This document shows positions 9,438-18,285 of a stretch of 64,000 nucleotides of DNA, piece by piece. Position 1 is the stretch's first letter. Every line of letters begins with the position of its first letter. This DNA is from Clostridia bacterium. GTDB lineage: Bacteria; Bacillota; Clostridia; UMGS1810. The stretch spans positions 62,001 through 126,000 of the forward strand of contig JAFUPN010000041.1 in assembly GCA_017481205.1 (NCBI GenBank), written 5' to 3'. A program made the translations under genes and the position numbers. The notes under the pieces were generated by a model that ran no database searches, was not told the DNA's origin, and was given only the letters and a program-made list of their open reading frames with translations.

Positions 9438-12122
9438 TTATTCATCTCCTTTCCCGAATACATAAATAGTCTGAGTGCTTAGGTTCTGCTGCTTCAGAGC
9501 AACTATATCTGCCATATCTCCGTATGCTCTGTAGGAACGCAAATCTGCAGGTGCAACCGACTGCACAGTGCCTGTGACAGCATCATAGCGACATATGTTG
9601 TTTGAACGCATCTGAGAGATGCACTGATTAACCGGAGCAAAATCATAGGCGCCTGTCTCTTCATCGATCACAACAGAGTAGCTGCATACCGAGGTATTGA
9701 AGCTGTAGAGCTGACCCACCTGATATGTAAGGAAGGTATCTCCCGCATTAAAGGCGGCACTGCGATTATCATAGGCTCTGTTGTTGACAAGCTTATCTGC
9801 ATTGATATCCACAATAAGCTCTTCTATCTCGCCGTTTTTCAACTTGAAGCGTACAACATCGCCCACACTGAGTTTATCGCCCTCCGGAAGAGGAACACTT
9901 ACATCACTGCCCATAAAATATTTGTTGAACTTACCGTTTGTCCATATCTCTATCTGATAGCCGATTTCCTCCCCGGCAGAAATGCCGTTTCTGATTTTGG
10001 AAATCATACCGCCTGTAAAGTTGCTGCTCATTGCCGAGACAAAGCTGTGAGGCGAGCTGTTACGGGCAACATTGTAGCTTACAATTACCTTTGCCGCACC
10101 GTATTCATCCACATCATACACATCAAAATATGAATATACTGTACCTGAGCGTATCTCCGAGATAGACATCATGTCAAATTCCTCTTCGTTGTCCACATCT
10201 ACCACACTGGTTGTGCCTTCGGCTACAGGCAGTGCAAAGATAAGGGCTCCGGTGCCGTTGAAGCTGGTGCCGAAGCTGCCGTTGCTTCTGAAAGAAAAGC
10301 TGGTATCTGCATATACATTTTTTGTAAGCTTATCGTCCTCGCTTTTTTCTGTCTCCATATCTTCAATGGAAACAGTGCTCATATCCACTGTCACAGATGT
10401 ATCTATTGCAGATATCATACCGTCGCCGTTGAGTCTGTATCTTATAAGCTGAGGCTCAAAGCTCTCTGTAAAGAGGCTGAAAGCGTCGCTGTCCTTCTCT
10501 TTGGTTCCGTTATAGGTCACCTTCTCGGCAAAGTCATATATTTTCATAATGCCGGATGAGGTAAACATCTTTATCTGATAGTTATTTTCAAATCCTGTCT
10601 GCTGAGCTGTCTTGATAACATAGCCGTAATTATACACATCGGATTTTATATCAATATATGCAATCTCTCCGTCACGTCCGGGACAAAAGCTCACAGAAGC
10701 TCCTATCTTAAGCTCCGAAACACAATTAACAAGGGCATAGTCACTGAGAGTGTACTCGGTATCACCGATAACAACCTTGCCATCGTCGGTAAGAGCCTGC
10801 ACCTCACCTGAGAAAAGCTCGTTTATAACGCTGATATCCGCTACACTTCCGTCAAGCGACTTAAGCACGCAAAGCATATCACCGGGCTGTATATCTGCCA
10901 GACGGATAATATTGCCCCGGCTGTCTTTTACATTAAAGAGCACATCTGTCTCATCAATACTGATATTGTTTTCTGCAGAATACATATCTTCTATAACTCT
11001 GTCGGTTATATCAAGATTTTTTACCTTAACATAACCGTAGCTGTTTACAAAGATAACATCATATGTCCCGTCGTCGTCATTATCCACCAGACGGACATCG
11101 CCCTTTATGCTCAGCATACGGTCGGCGTCTGCATTTGTCACCTTGCCGTTGTATACCTCGGTATAGTTGCTGTCCACCTTAAGGCTTTTTGTTCCGGATT
11201 TTTCATCAGGATAGTATCTGAGCATTGTGCCGCTGAAGCTTTCCACATCATCAAGAGAAATGGTGATTTCTCTGTTGTTTACGGGATATGCCGCAACAAT
11301 TTTGTTGCCGGACACCTCCTCAGAGTAGTAAACCACACAGTTCATACCGAAATACTCATTGAACCCTGTTTCACTCTTGAATTTCTTCCCGTCTACCAGC
11401 ACATCGGAAGCACCGGAAGTATATCTGTAGCTGATGTCATAAGAGGTTGCAAAGGTACCTGTTATAAGTCCCTCTGTGTACAAAATCCCGTGAACATCGT
11501 AGAGCATGGTGGTTCCGCTATACTCGTATTTAACGGAATCTTCTGTGATATATTCCACGTCAAGAATCTCGCCTCTGAGCATATTGTACAGAAGAACGGT
11601 CATAACCTCTTCCGTTACAGCAGGTGCTGCTTCTATATACTCCAGAACATCCTTATCATTTGCCACCTTAAGATATCCGGTAGGGTAGCCGCCGCTGTAA
11701 TTTGCCAGGGTGGAATAGCCCATGGCAGATACTGCGATTTTTACCGCTTCATTATATGTAATAGTATCATTGGGGCGAAAGCTTGTTCCGGTGCTGATTA
11801 AACCCATCTGTAATGCATTGTACACACCGGCTGCATACTCACTTCCTACAGGCACATCCTCAAATGGGAGCTGTCCCTCCAATGCGCCGTCAACTCCTGC
11901 CAGGTCTGTCACCGCAGTAATAAAATCACCTCTGGTAACGGGCTCGGCAGTAATTTCATCAAAAATATCACTCTTTGAAATGCTGCTTAAAAGAGCCTGT
12001 GCCTCAGCGACAGCCTCGCTGTCAACTGTATAGACCTCTGATATCTCTTCCTGTGCAAAGGCTCCGAAGGTCATGCAAAGCACCATTGCAAAAACGAGCA
12101 ATATGCTGCAGACTTTTTTCAT
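9438..12122 (-). CDS. exported protein with N-terminal SLH domains (cassette 1)
   Basis: A protein of 894 residues: signal peptide (cleavage near AFAQ, 23), then SLH-type sequence at about 60-165 (PVTRGDFITAVTDLAG; SFRPNDTITYNEAVKIAVSA). A long mainly beta region of unknown family follows, with many short VxIGDxxYTL/GYVIKT-type strands and a DNDDDG calcium-type motif. SLH domains normally bind pyruvylated secondary cell-wall polymer, so this should be wall-anchored by its N terminus. The 865-residue protein at 31746 is a full-length paralogue in the same cassette position (compare GLITGT with GIVTGT, and GMNCVVYY with GMNVCVYY). Its ATG overlaps the TAA of the upstream SLH gene (TAATG), with GGAGGTGG upstream, so the two SLH proteins are translationally coupled. 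Function beyond anchoring is not recognisable. Confidence 0.8.
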   Translation of the reverse strand: MKKVCSILLVFAMVLCMTFGAFAQEEISEVYTVDSEAVAEAQALLSSISKSDIFDEITAEPVTRGDFITAVTDLAGVDGALEGQLPFEDVPVGSEYAAGVYNALQMGLISTGTSFRPNDTITYNEAVKIAVSAMGYSTLANYSGGYPTGYLKVANDKDVLEYIEAAPAVTEEVMTVLLYNMLRGEILDVEYITEDSVKYEYSGTTMLYDVHGILYTEGLITGTFATSYDISYRYTSGASDVLVDGKKFKSETGFNEYFGMNCVVYYSEEVSGNKIVAAYPVNNREITISLDDVESFSGTMLRYYPDEKSGTKSLKVDSNYTEVYNGKVTNADADRMLSIKGDVRLVDNDDDGTYDVIFVNSYGYVKVKNLDITDRVIEDMYSAENNISIDETDVLFNVKDSRGNIIRLADIQPGDMLCVLKSLDGSVADISVINELFSGEVQALTDDGKVVIGDTEYTLSDYALVNCVSELKIGASVSFCPGRDGEIAYIDIKSDVYNYGYVIKTAQQTGFENNYQIKMFTSSGIMKIYDFAEKVTYNGTKEKDSDAFSLFTESFEPQLIRYRLNGDGMISAIDTSVTVDMSTVSIEDMETEKSEDDKLTKNVYADTSFSFRSNGSFGTSFNGTGALIFALPVAEGTTSVVDVDNEEEFDMMSISEIRSGTVYSYFDVYDVDEYGAAKVIVSYNVARNSSPHSFVSAMSSNFTGGMISKIRNGISAGEEIGYQIEIWTNGKFNKYFMGSDVSVPLPEGDKLSVGDVVRFKLKNGEIEELIVDINADKLVNNRAYDNRSAAFNAGDTFLTYQVGQLYSFNTSVCSYSVVIDEETGAYDFAPVNQCISQMRSNNICRYDAVTGTVQSVAPADLRSYRAYGDMADIVALKQQNLSTQTIYVFGKGDE

Positions 12123-13753
12123 TAATATCCACCTCCAGTACGAATATTCATAATCCTGCAGATAAGCGCTGCGGCTTCACCGCGTGTAAGCTCATCATCG
12201 GGTCTGAACTGATTGTTGTAGCCGGTTATAACACCGTTTGCGGCAAGCCTTGCTACACTTTCCTTAGCGTAATCCGCAATGAGCCCATCGTCCTCAAAGC
12301 TAATTGAACCATCTATTGTTATATTGTCATTTTCCAGACCTCTCATCAGCATTACTGCCATATCCTGTCTGGTTATATTATTTCCGGGACGGAAGCTTCC
12401 GTCGTCATAGCCGTTTACAATGCCGGCGCTGTATGCCGCCGATACACAGGCTCTGAACCAATCTCCGGTCTTTACATCTGAAAAGGTGTCTGTATCTGCC
12501 GCACTGAGAGCAAAGAGCTTTGATATAAGCGAGGCAGTTTCTGCACGGGTAATTTTTGCATCGGGTCTGAAGGTATTATCGGTATAGCCGTTTATGATGC
12601 CCGCTTCAACACAGGATTGTACATAAGACTCGCTCCAGTGACCTCCTATATCGCTGAAGGTGCCTGCTGCCGGTGCAGTAACAGCAGCTGCGTCAACTAC
12701 AGGCAGAGATACTCCGCCGCCTGAGCTTTTGCCGGAGGAGGAACCGCCACCGCCTCCGCCTGAACCGCCGGAAGAGCCTTCATCACTTTGCTCATCATAG
12801 AAGTCTTCGCAAATTTGGATGAATTTATCGTAAATTTTTTCGGCGGAATCAAGATTTTTTACTGCGGTTTTAAATTCGCCCATTGCCTTAGGTTCATAAT
12901 ATGTATTGAGCTTTTCGTAATCTCCGAGAGAGAGTTTATTTTCCTTGATATACTCTTTTGCCACATCTGCAAGCTTGTATTTATCACCTGCCGCCTTGCA
13001 ATCGGCAACAAATTTTGCACCGCTGATAACTTCGCCGGGAGTACAAACGCCTATATCATATTCCCGTACTGCACTTACATAGGCAGATTTTTCTTCTTCG
13101 GTCATATCCTTTATAAATTCAAGAGCCGTGCCCAAATAAGGCTCGTACAAATCCACAAAATCATCGAGCTCAGCCTGTGAGCTTATCAGGCTCACAAGAC
13201 CTGAAATCTGCATATAGCAGTCAGCAAAGCTCTGAGCAGTGAAGCCGGAGGAAGGCTTGGCATTTTTTAGAAGGAGATTTATGCTGTCTTTATTTGCCGC
13301 AAAAAATTCCGAATCTGCCCCAAAGGATACTCCGCTGAGGCTTTTGCCGGCATTAATATTGGATACCGCTTCCGAAAGCTTCGTATCCGTCACCATAAAA
13401 GCGCTTCTTTCCTCATAACTGCCGCATTCAACATAGAGAATATATTCTCCGGTTTTAAAATCATTGTCGAGAATTACATTCTCGATGACTGAGCCTCCGG
13501 TGGTATAAGCCGTTTTGTATACCGTCTTGTCCGATGCCCAGTTCTCCTCAGAAAGAGAGCTTCTGTCAAAATCCTTTGGAAGCACAAGCACATTGGCAAA
13601 GGGCTCTTGGGGACTATCTATGGTACAGTCAATTTTGATTTTCCTGCCCTGTGCTTCAAAAGAAAAACCGCCTGCAGCGCACACTGCCGACTGCAGTGCA
13701 AGGCTGAGACCGAGCACAGCCGCGCCTGATACAAATATTTTATTTTTATTCAT
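12122..13753 (-). CDS. exported protein with three C-terminal SLH domains (cassette 1)
   Basis: A protein of 543 residues: signal peptide (cleavage near VCAA), an N-terminal beta-rich region to about 120, a helical middle region to about 330, then a Gly/Ser-rich linker (about 335-365). Three SLH domains occupy about 370-543 (FSDIGGHWSESYVQSCVEAG, FRPDAKITRAETASLI; FSDVKTGDWFRACVSAAYSA; ADYAKESVARLAANGVI, FRPDDELTRGEAAALI). This is the classical wall-anchoring arrangement. It is the first gene of cassette 1 and divergent from an AraC gene. The paralogue at 34356 has exactly the same length. The N-terminal half matches no family I recognise and may hold the partner SLH protein or an enzyme at the surface. 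Confidence 0.85.
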   Translation of the reverse strand: MNKNKIFVSGAAVLGLSLALQSAVCAAGGFSFEAQGRKIKIDCTIDSPQEPFANVLVLPKDFDRSSLSEENWASDKTVYKTAYTTGGSVIENVILDNDFKTGEYILYVECGSYEERSAFMVTDTKLSEAVSNINAGKSLSGVSFGADSEFFAANKDSINLLLKNAKPSSGFTAQSFADCYMQISGLVSLISSQAELDDFVDLYEPYLGTALEFIKDMTEEEKSAYVSAVREYDIGVCTPGEVISGAKFVADCKAAGDKYKLADVAKEYIKENKLSLGDYEKLNTYYEPKAMGEFKTAVKNLDSAEKIYDKFIQICEDFYDEQSDEGSSGGSGGGGGGSSSGKSSGGGVSLPVVDAAAVTAPAAGTFSDIGGHWSESYVQSCVEAGIINGYTDNTFRPDAKITRAETASLISKLFALSAADTDTFSDVKTGDWFRACVSAAYSAGIVNGYDDGSFRPGNNITRQDMAVMLMRGLENDNITIDGSISFEDDGLIADYAKESVARLAANGVITGYNNQFRPDDELTRGEAAALICRIMNIRTGGGY

Positions 13754-13799
13754 CCTTCGATCACCTCAAGATAAAATTAATTACAACTTCACTGCTATC

Positions 13800-13805
13800 A
13801 TCATA
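13800..13805 (-). promoter_or_regulatory. possible activator-dependent -10 element for cassette 1
   Basis: TATGAT on the minus strand, 47 bases upstream of the 543-residue SLH gene. Its spacing suits a -10 box, but no -35 resembling TTGACA is found 16-18 bases upstream. Together with the adjacent divergent AraC gene this fits a promoter needing an activator. Position and role are inferred. Confidence 0.3.
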
Positions 13806-13850
13806 ACATATACCGACATATTATTGTTTTTATTTTTTACATCAAAAGTG

Positions 13851-13879
13851 TTGAAATTTAACTATTTATTTGATATAAT
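13851..13879 (+). promoter_or_regulatory. sigma-A promoter of the first AraC gene
   Basis: TTGAAA, a 17-base spacer, then TATAAT, followed by A/T-rich DNA and a strong Shine-Dalgarno (AAGGGGGTG) at about 13897-13903. Near-consensus housekeeping promoter placed 30 bases before the chosen TTG start. It supports a short gene rather than the long open frame reaching back to 13515. Confidence 0.75.
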
Positions 13880-13910
13880 TTTTTTAAGAACAAAAAAGGG
13901 GGTGCTTTTG

Positions 13911-14753
13911 TTGAAATCCATATCATATCCAGTATTTCAGAGAGGCAGGATATATCACTACCATCACAGGATAAACAAGAAATTCACTGAAGAGAATTTT
14001 GTATATCATCATCATCCTTTCTTTGAAATATACCTTTTCATGGACGGAGAAGCGGAGTTTATTATAGAGGAAACCGTATATAAGCTCAGCAAGGAAGATA
14101 TTATGATTGTGCAGCCCTACAAATTTCACGCTCCCATACCCACACCGGGAGTCAGATTTGAAAGAATAGTGCTTAATCCTTTTCCTTCATTTTTTTCGGA
14201 AATGCATTGTGAAAATTATCAGGAAATACTCTTTAAAGCCTCGCTCAACCCCAGAATATGCGCCGCCGATGCGGAAAATTTCAACCTGCTGTCCGTTATC
14301 TACAGCATAGACAAATACTTCAACGACGATTATACCAACAAAAATATTATAACCAGTGCGAAGATTATAGAGCTCCTCTACAATTTATATTTTATAACAG
14401 AATCTGCACAAATCAATGAAAAAAATTCGGAAACAAAGGTTAAAGATACCATTGTTTCCGAAGTTATGAAATATATAAATGAAAATTTCAAGGATATAAC
14501 CGATGTATCATCAGTTACGGATATATTTCACTATTCAAAAAACTACCTCAACAGTATTTTTCAAAAAAACATGGGAGTATCCATAGCAAAATATGTGAAT
14601 ATAAAAAGATTTGAAAATGTGGAAAAGCTGTACAGGCAGGGGCTTTCTCTGGAAAAGGCAGGCATTGAATCAGGATTTAACAGCTACAGACATTTTGCCT
14701 ATGCGTACAAAAAGGAATACGGAATTTCTCCCAAAAACGGGCTTAAAACTTAG
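13911..14753 (+). CDS. AraC-family regulator with cupin sensor domain
   Basis: About 280 residues from a TTG start chosen because AAGGGGGTG ends seven bases upstream and a promoter sits at 13851-13879. TTG at 13908 is an alternative. The open frame extends upstream but only opposite the SLH gene. Residues about 15-90 form a cupin-like sugar-sensing domain (HHHPFFEIYLFMDGEAEFII; IMIVQPYKFHAPIP). The C-terminal about 100 residues carry two AraC helix-turn-helix motifs (DIFHYSKNYLNSIF; AGIESGFNSYRHFAYAYKKE). Divergent from cassette 1, which it most likely activates in response to a sugar. Close paralogue of the next gene. Confidence 0.85.
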   Translation: MKSISYPVFQRGRIYHYHHRINKKFTEENFVYHHHPFFEIYLFMDGEAEFIIEETVYKLSKEDIMIVQPYKFHAPIPTPGVRFERIVLNPFPSFFSEMHCENYQEILFKASLNPRICAADAENFNLLSVIYSIDKYFNDDYTNKNIITSAKIIELLYNLYFITESAQINEKNSETKVKDTIVSEVMKYINENFKDITDVSSVTDIFHYSKNYLNSIFQKNMGVSIAKYVNIKRFENVEKLYRQGLSLEKAGIESGFNSYRHFAYAYKKEYGISPKNGLKT

Positions 14754-14762
14754 ATGTTTAAC

Positions 14763-14813
14763 CGATAGAGAAAATCCACATTTGAAAATCGAAGTTCGGA
14801 TTACTCTCTTTCG
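14763..14813. repeat. palindromic element, copy 1
   Basis: An imperfect 51-base inverted repeat between the two AraC genes, starting CGATAGAGAAAATCC and ending GGATTACTCTCTTTCG. The loop side contains TTGAAAATCGAAGTTCGGATT, which recurs with small changes at 15745-15804 and 22076-22135. It follows the stop codon of the upstream AraC gene by 10 bases and could fold in the transcript between the two regulator genes. Confidence 0.7.
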
Positions 14814-14853
14814 ACCAGTGTGACAGGACTCGAACTGAGAAAGGAGTTAAAGT

Positions 14854-15663
14854 ATGGAATATTTTATCGAAAGCAATGATTTTGCATATATACGCAGAGC
14901 TTATATGGTCAACACGGATGCCTTGGAATTTCAGGGGCACTCTCATCTGTATCATGAGCTGTACATCCTCATAAAAGGGAAAACCAGATTTATTATCGAA
15001 GGAAGCGACTTTAACCTCAATCCCTATGATATACTTATAATTCCACCCTACAAGCTCCACCGGGCACTGCCAAAAGAAGATACATACTTTGACAGAATCG
15101 TCATCAAAATATTTCCGTCTATGTACAAAGGAATGTACTGTGATGAAATAATCAACCTGTTCGAGGAGCAGAGCAATGTTAACCGCAAAATCCCCGGTCA
15201 CATTGTAAAGAGAAGTGAGATACCCCAGATACTGGACTACATACAGACTCATGCCAACGACAACAATCCTTATGTACTGTCGGCAATACGCAGTAAAATA
15301 ACCGAGCTTTTATATAAGCTCCATTCAAACTATCAATTTGAAATCCTGTCTGAGCCGGATGGGATAACTCAGAGAGTTATAGATTATATAGACCGCAACC
15401 TGAGCAATGCTCTGACAGTACAAAGCATATCAGAGCACTTTAATTACTCCGGCAGACAGCTCAACGCTGTTTTCAAAAAAGACACGGGAATAACCGTGAG
15501 TAAATATGTAGACCTTAAGAAAATGCAAAAGGTAATAGACCTGCACCAAAACGGTCATTCCCTTATACACTCCTGTATAGAAGCAGGCTTTAACAGCTAC
15601 GAGGCCTTTGCATACCTGTACAAAAAGGAATACGGCAGCTCACCCAAAAACAGCTTTAAATAA
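14854..15663 (+). CDS. AraC-family regulator with cupin sensor domain, second paralogue
   Basis: 269 residues with ATG after AAAGGAGTTAAAGT. N-terminal cupin-like domain (HSHLYHELYILIKGKTRFII; DILIIPPYKLHRALP) and C-terminal double AraC helix-turn-helix (ISEHFNYSGRQLNAVFKKD; SCIEAGFNSYEAFAYLYKKE). Same architecture, spacing and closing motif (EYGSSPKN against EYGISPKN) as the gene 100 bases upstream, so the pair arose by duplication. Two paralogous regulators next to two paralogous cassettes suggests, but does not prove, one regulator per cassette. Confidence 0.85.
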   Translation: MEYFIESNDFAYIRRAYMVNTDALEFQGHSHLYHELYILIKGKTRFIIEGSDFNLNPYDILIIPPYKLHRALPKEDTYFDRIVIKIFPSMYKGMYCDEIINLFEEQSNVNRKIPGHIVKRSEIPQILDYIQTHANDNNPYVLSAIRSKITELLYKLHSNYQFEILSEPDGITQRVIDYIDRNLSNALTVQSISEHFNYSGRQLNAVFKKDTGITVSKYVDLKKMQKVIDLHQNGHSLIHSCIEAGFNSYEAFAYLYKKEYGSSPKNSFK

Positions 15664-15679
15664 GCATCTGTAGGAGAAC

Positions 15680-15830
15680 CCGCAAATATTCCATTTTGTG
15701 GGGACGGAGCTGCTTTGGCACAGAAAACCAAGCTTTTCCATGCCTAGCCGAAATATAATAATCCGCCCTTGAAAATCGTGGTTCGGATTATTATATTTCG
15801 GCTAAGAGCTTCGCCTGTCACCTGCCGTCC
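15680..15830 (+). repeat. dispersed intergenic repeat R2, copy a, interrupted
   Basis: It begins CCGCAAATATTCCATTTTGT and continues through GGGGACGGAGCTGCTTTGGC and a terminal GCTTCGCCTGTCACCTGCC. The same sequence lies at 45996-46097. Here it is split at CCATGCC by the 60-base palindrome at 15745-15804. Its right end overlaps the last codons and stop of the regulator gene on the minus strand. Confidence 0.8.
15745..15804. repeat. palindromic element, copy 2, perfect 21-bp stem
   Basis: TAGCCGAAATATAATAATCC plus one G, an 18-base loop containing TTGAAAATCGTGGTT, then the exact reverse complement of the stem. It is inserted into the R2 repeat: the uninterrupted R2 copy at 45996 lacks it. The loop resembles copies at 14763 and 22076 while the stem bases differ. 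It could also act as a bidirectional transcription stop between the convergent AraC and membrane-regulator genes, but it lacks a clear T tract. Confidence 0.85.
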
Positions 15831-18142
15831 CTCTGTGTTCTGTGTTTATATATATCCTCTTTGTCAGACAGCATCATGGTTCTGTATTTGCTGGGCGACG
15901 TACCCACAAAACGAGAGAACATGCGGAAATAGCTTCGGGAATTACCGAAGCCCACCATCTCAGCAACACGCTCCATGGTGCAGTTTTCGTCGGCAAGAAT
16001 AGTCTTTGCGTGCTCTATACGCACATAGTTGAGATATTCCAGCGGGCGTACATCATACTTCTTTTTAAAATTGGTCGAAAGATATGCCATACTCACATTG
16101 CAGTGCTCGGCAATCCCCGCAACGGTAAGAGCGGGGTCCATGTAGTTTTCATCCACATAGCGCTTGGCTTTTTCGGAAATGATATCGGTTTTCTGAACAG
16201 GCTTCTGGGCATTATGTACGCAGAAATCCTTTATTACGCTGAGAATATGCTCCTTGATTTCGGGAGCATCGGCGTTGACCCCGGCATTTTCTATCATGCC
16301 CACAAGCTCAGAAACAGTGTTCTGCTCGTTTTCAAAATTTCCTATTTCAGTAATGGTTCTTATCATTATAGAGGTAAGCTCATAAAGAACGAATTTTACC
16401 GCGGTTACCGACTTACCTGTATTGATAATGCTCTTTTCAAAAATTTTGTCTATAATATTTTCGCAGGCTTCGTAATTGCCTATCTGCATTGCTCCTACAA
16501 GCTGCTCTCTCATAGCTCCGGATACATAGCAGTCTGTCATGCACGTATCCTCCAGCTCGGAGTAGCGCACAATGTCGTTGGCATTGAAGAAATACTGCTC
16601 TACACAGCTCATGGCTTCGTTGTAGCACTCAGGCAACTGGTCTATACTGCCCCTGAGATTGCTCATACCCGCCATAAACTCAATGTTAAAGCTCTCGCGA
16701 AGAATTTTCTGAAGCTTCCTGACTGTATCTACAAAGGAATCCACACTGTCCTTACCGTCTATATTTACTATACAGCCCAGCATACCCTCTGTATCACAGT
16801 ACTGCAGAGAGCATTTTTTGCCCTTTATCAGATCGTCCATCACATTAGTAAGAGCAAGCCGTGCCAGACGGTAAGATTCGTCAGAATCATCATTCATATG
16901 GTCAAAGAACATTTCATCGGTTATCTCAATATAAAAAAGCACAACCATATAGTGAGTATAGCCGAAGGAAATACCCAATGCATCCAGAATCTCCTGCTTG
17001 TTGGCAACGGGAGTTTTCTCTGTGAGAAGCCGCGAGATAAAGGCTCCCTTTACTGCGTTATCCTGCAGCTTTTCTGTTATAACGCTGTAGGTGCGGTTCT
17101 CTCGGACAATATCAGAAACCTTGTTTTCAATATAGCCGAAGCTCTGCTCTCCGGAATCCTCACCGCCGCCGAAAATATTAAGGATTTTGCGTACAGGCTT
17201 GTAGTTCCGCTGGGTGAGCACATATGCTATAAGGGTGGTTATAATAATGCATATGAGATTATATATTATAACCTGAGTACGTGCTTCGTTTATAGTCTTG
17301 CGGAAAACATTCTTATTCATAAGGTACACATATTTCCAGTCGCTGTTTTCGGAGCTTGCAGATACAATAACCTGCTCACCAGCGGCAGAAATCCCGTCTG
17401 CTATGCCGTATTCATCAAAAATACGCTGTGCCTGCTCAACATCCCCCTTTCTTTCGGACATAAAGATTTTGTTCTCTGAGTCTACTATATAAAAAGCTTC
17501 GTTGTATTTTTCGTCGGAGGCTGCAGGGAAAAACTTATTGTAATCCACCTCTACAACCACTGTGGCATAGGGTATAAAGCGCTCCGACCCGTACAGTGAA
17601 AGCAGGTAAAGCACATAGGGAGTATCGTTTTCGGGATATACCGCCACGAAATCTCCCGGGTGATTGCTCCTGACCAGCTGAAACCACTTTGAACGCTCCA
17701 TCCTCTCATTGCCCACATGAACATCATAAAAATTACCCGCATCGTTGCACACTTTTATTCCTGCGCAGTAGTCGGAATTGTGGAAATATACATAAATATC
17801 ATTGAACTCGCCCTCGATGTTTTTGTACACAGACAGAGCACGGGACACCTCCATGATGTTGTAATATGCCATACCCTTGGTCTCACGGGACAGTGCCACA
17901 TCCTCTATCTCATAGTTATGGGAAATCTCAAGGGCAATATTGCTCACCAGCTTGCGCAGGTTGTCTATGCCGTTTTTGCGGTTTTCAAGAATTTCTGTGA
18001 TATAATGACTGTTTTGCAGGCTGATACTGCTTTCTATACGGAGATAAGCTATAAAATTTACAAATACGGAAATAAACAGAATAAACATGTATGAAATAAA
18101 CCATACAAATACTATTTTTTTGTTTCCGAATATTTTATTCAT
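15818..18142 (-). CDS. membrane-spanning AraC-family regulator (YesS/YtdP-like)
   Basis: 774 residues: N-terminal membrane helix (about 9-32, VFVWFISYMFILFISVFVNF), an extracytoplasmic sensor of dCache-like size to about 290, a second helix (about 293-315, VIIYNLICIIITTLIAYVL), a cytoplasmic linker, and a C-terminal AraC domain (about 665-765, LTVAGIAEHCNVSMAYLSTN; MERVAEMVGFGNSRSYFRMF). In Bacillus subtilis such one-component transmembrane regulators control rhamnogalacturonan genes. Here it sits next to GH105 and between the two lyase cassettes, so it probably senses an external oligosaccharide. ATG after AAAGGAGATAAGCT. The last residues (RDGR) and the TGA stop lie within the R2 repeat, so a repeat insertion has shaped the 3' end. 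Confidence 0.85.
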   Translation of the reverse strand: MNKIFGNKKIVFVWFISYMFILFISVFVNFIAYLRIESSISLQNSHYITEILENRKNGIDNLRKLVSNIALEISHNYEIEDVALSRETKGMAYYNIMEVSRALSVYKNIEGEFNDIYVYFHNSDYCAGIKVCNDAGNFYDVHVGNERMERSKWFQLVRSNHPGDFVAVYPENDTPYVLYLLSLYGSERFIPYATVVVEVDYNKFFPAASDEKYNEAFYIVDSENKIFMSERKGDVEQAQRIFDEYGIADGISAAGEQVIVSASSENSDWKYVYLMNKNVFRKTINEARTQVIIYNLICIIITTLIAYVLTQRNYKPVRKILNIFGGGEDSGEQSFGYIENKVSDIVRENRTYSVITEKLQDNAVKGAFISRLLTEKTPVANKQEILDALGISFGYTHYMVVLFYIEITDEMFFDHMNDDSDESYRLARLALTNVMDDLIKGKKCSLQYCDTEGMLGCIVNIDGKDSVDSFVDTVRKLQKILRESFNIEFMAGMSNLRGSIDQLPECYNEAMSCVEQYFFNANDIVRYSELEDTCMTDCYVSGAMREQLVGAMQIGNYEACENIIDKIFEKSIINTGKSVTAVKFVLYELTSIMIRTITEIGNFENEQNTVSELVGMIENAGVNADAPEIKEHILSVIKDFCVHNAQKPVQKTDIISEKAKRYVDENYMDPALTVAGIAEHCNVSMAYLSTNFKKKYDVRPLEYLNYVRIEHAKTILADENCTMERVAEMVGFGNSRSYFRMFSRFVGTSPSKYRTMMLSDKEDIYKHRTQRDGR

Positions 18143-18202
18143 AGCTTATCTCCTTTCTTTTGCTGAACATATGTAATTAGTTATAAAACAAATTTCATCA
18201 AT

Positions 18203-18252
18203 GCGCCGGGGCGCAAGATCCTTCGACTCCGCTGCGCTTCGCTCAGGATGAC
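18203..18252. repeat. GCGCC/GGCGC hairpin plus GATCCTTCGACTCC-type repeat
   Basis: A short GC-rich hairpin (GCGCCGGGGCGC), then a motif built from CCTTCGACTCCGCTGCG and CTTCGCTCAGGATGAC. Such TTCG/CAGGATGAC intergenic repeats occur in many bacterial genomes. No second copy was noticed here. It lies in the 246-base gap between GH105 and the membrane regulator. Confidence 0.5.
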
Positions 18253-18285
18253 ATAAGTGTTAATTTGGTTAAGTTGACAGTATTG

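Noticed and set aside
12720..12775. Possible repeat array at the Gly/Ser-coding stretch
   Set aside because: It encodes the flexible linker between the helical region and SLH domains; the same happens at 34920-35000.
13515..13910. N-terminal extension of the first AraC gene
   Set aside because: It lies opposite the SLH gene, has no AraC or cupin similarity, and a promoter and RBS sit immediately before the TTG at 13911.
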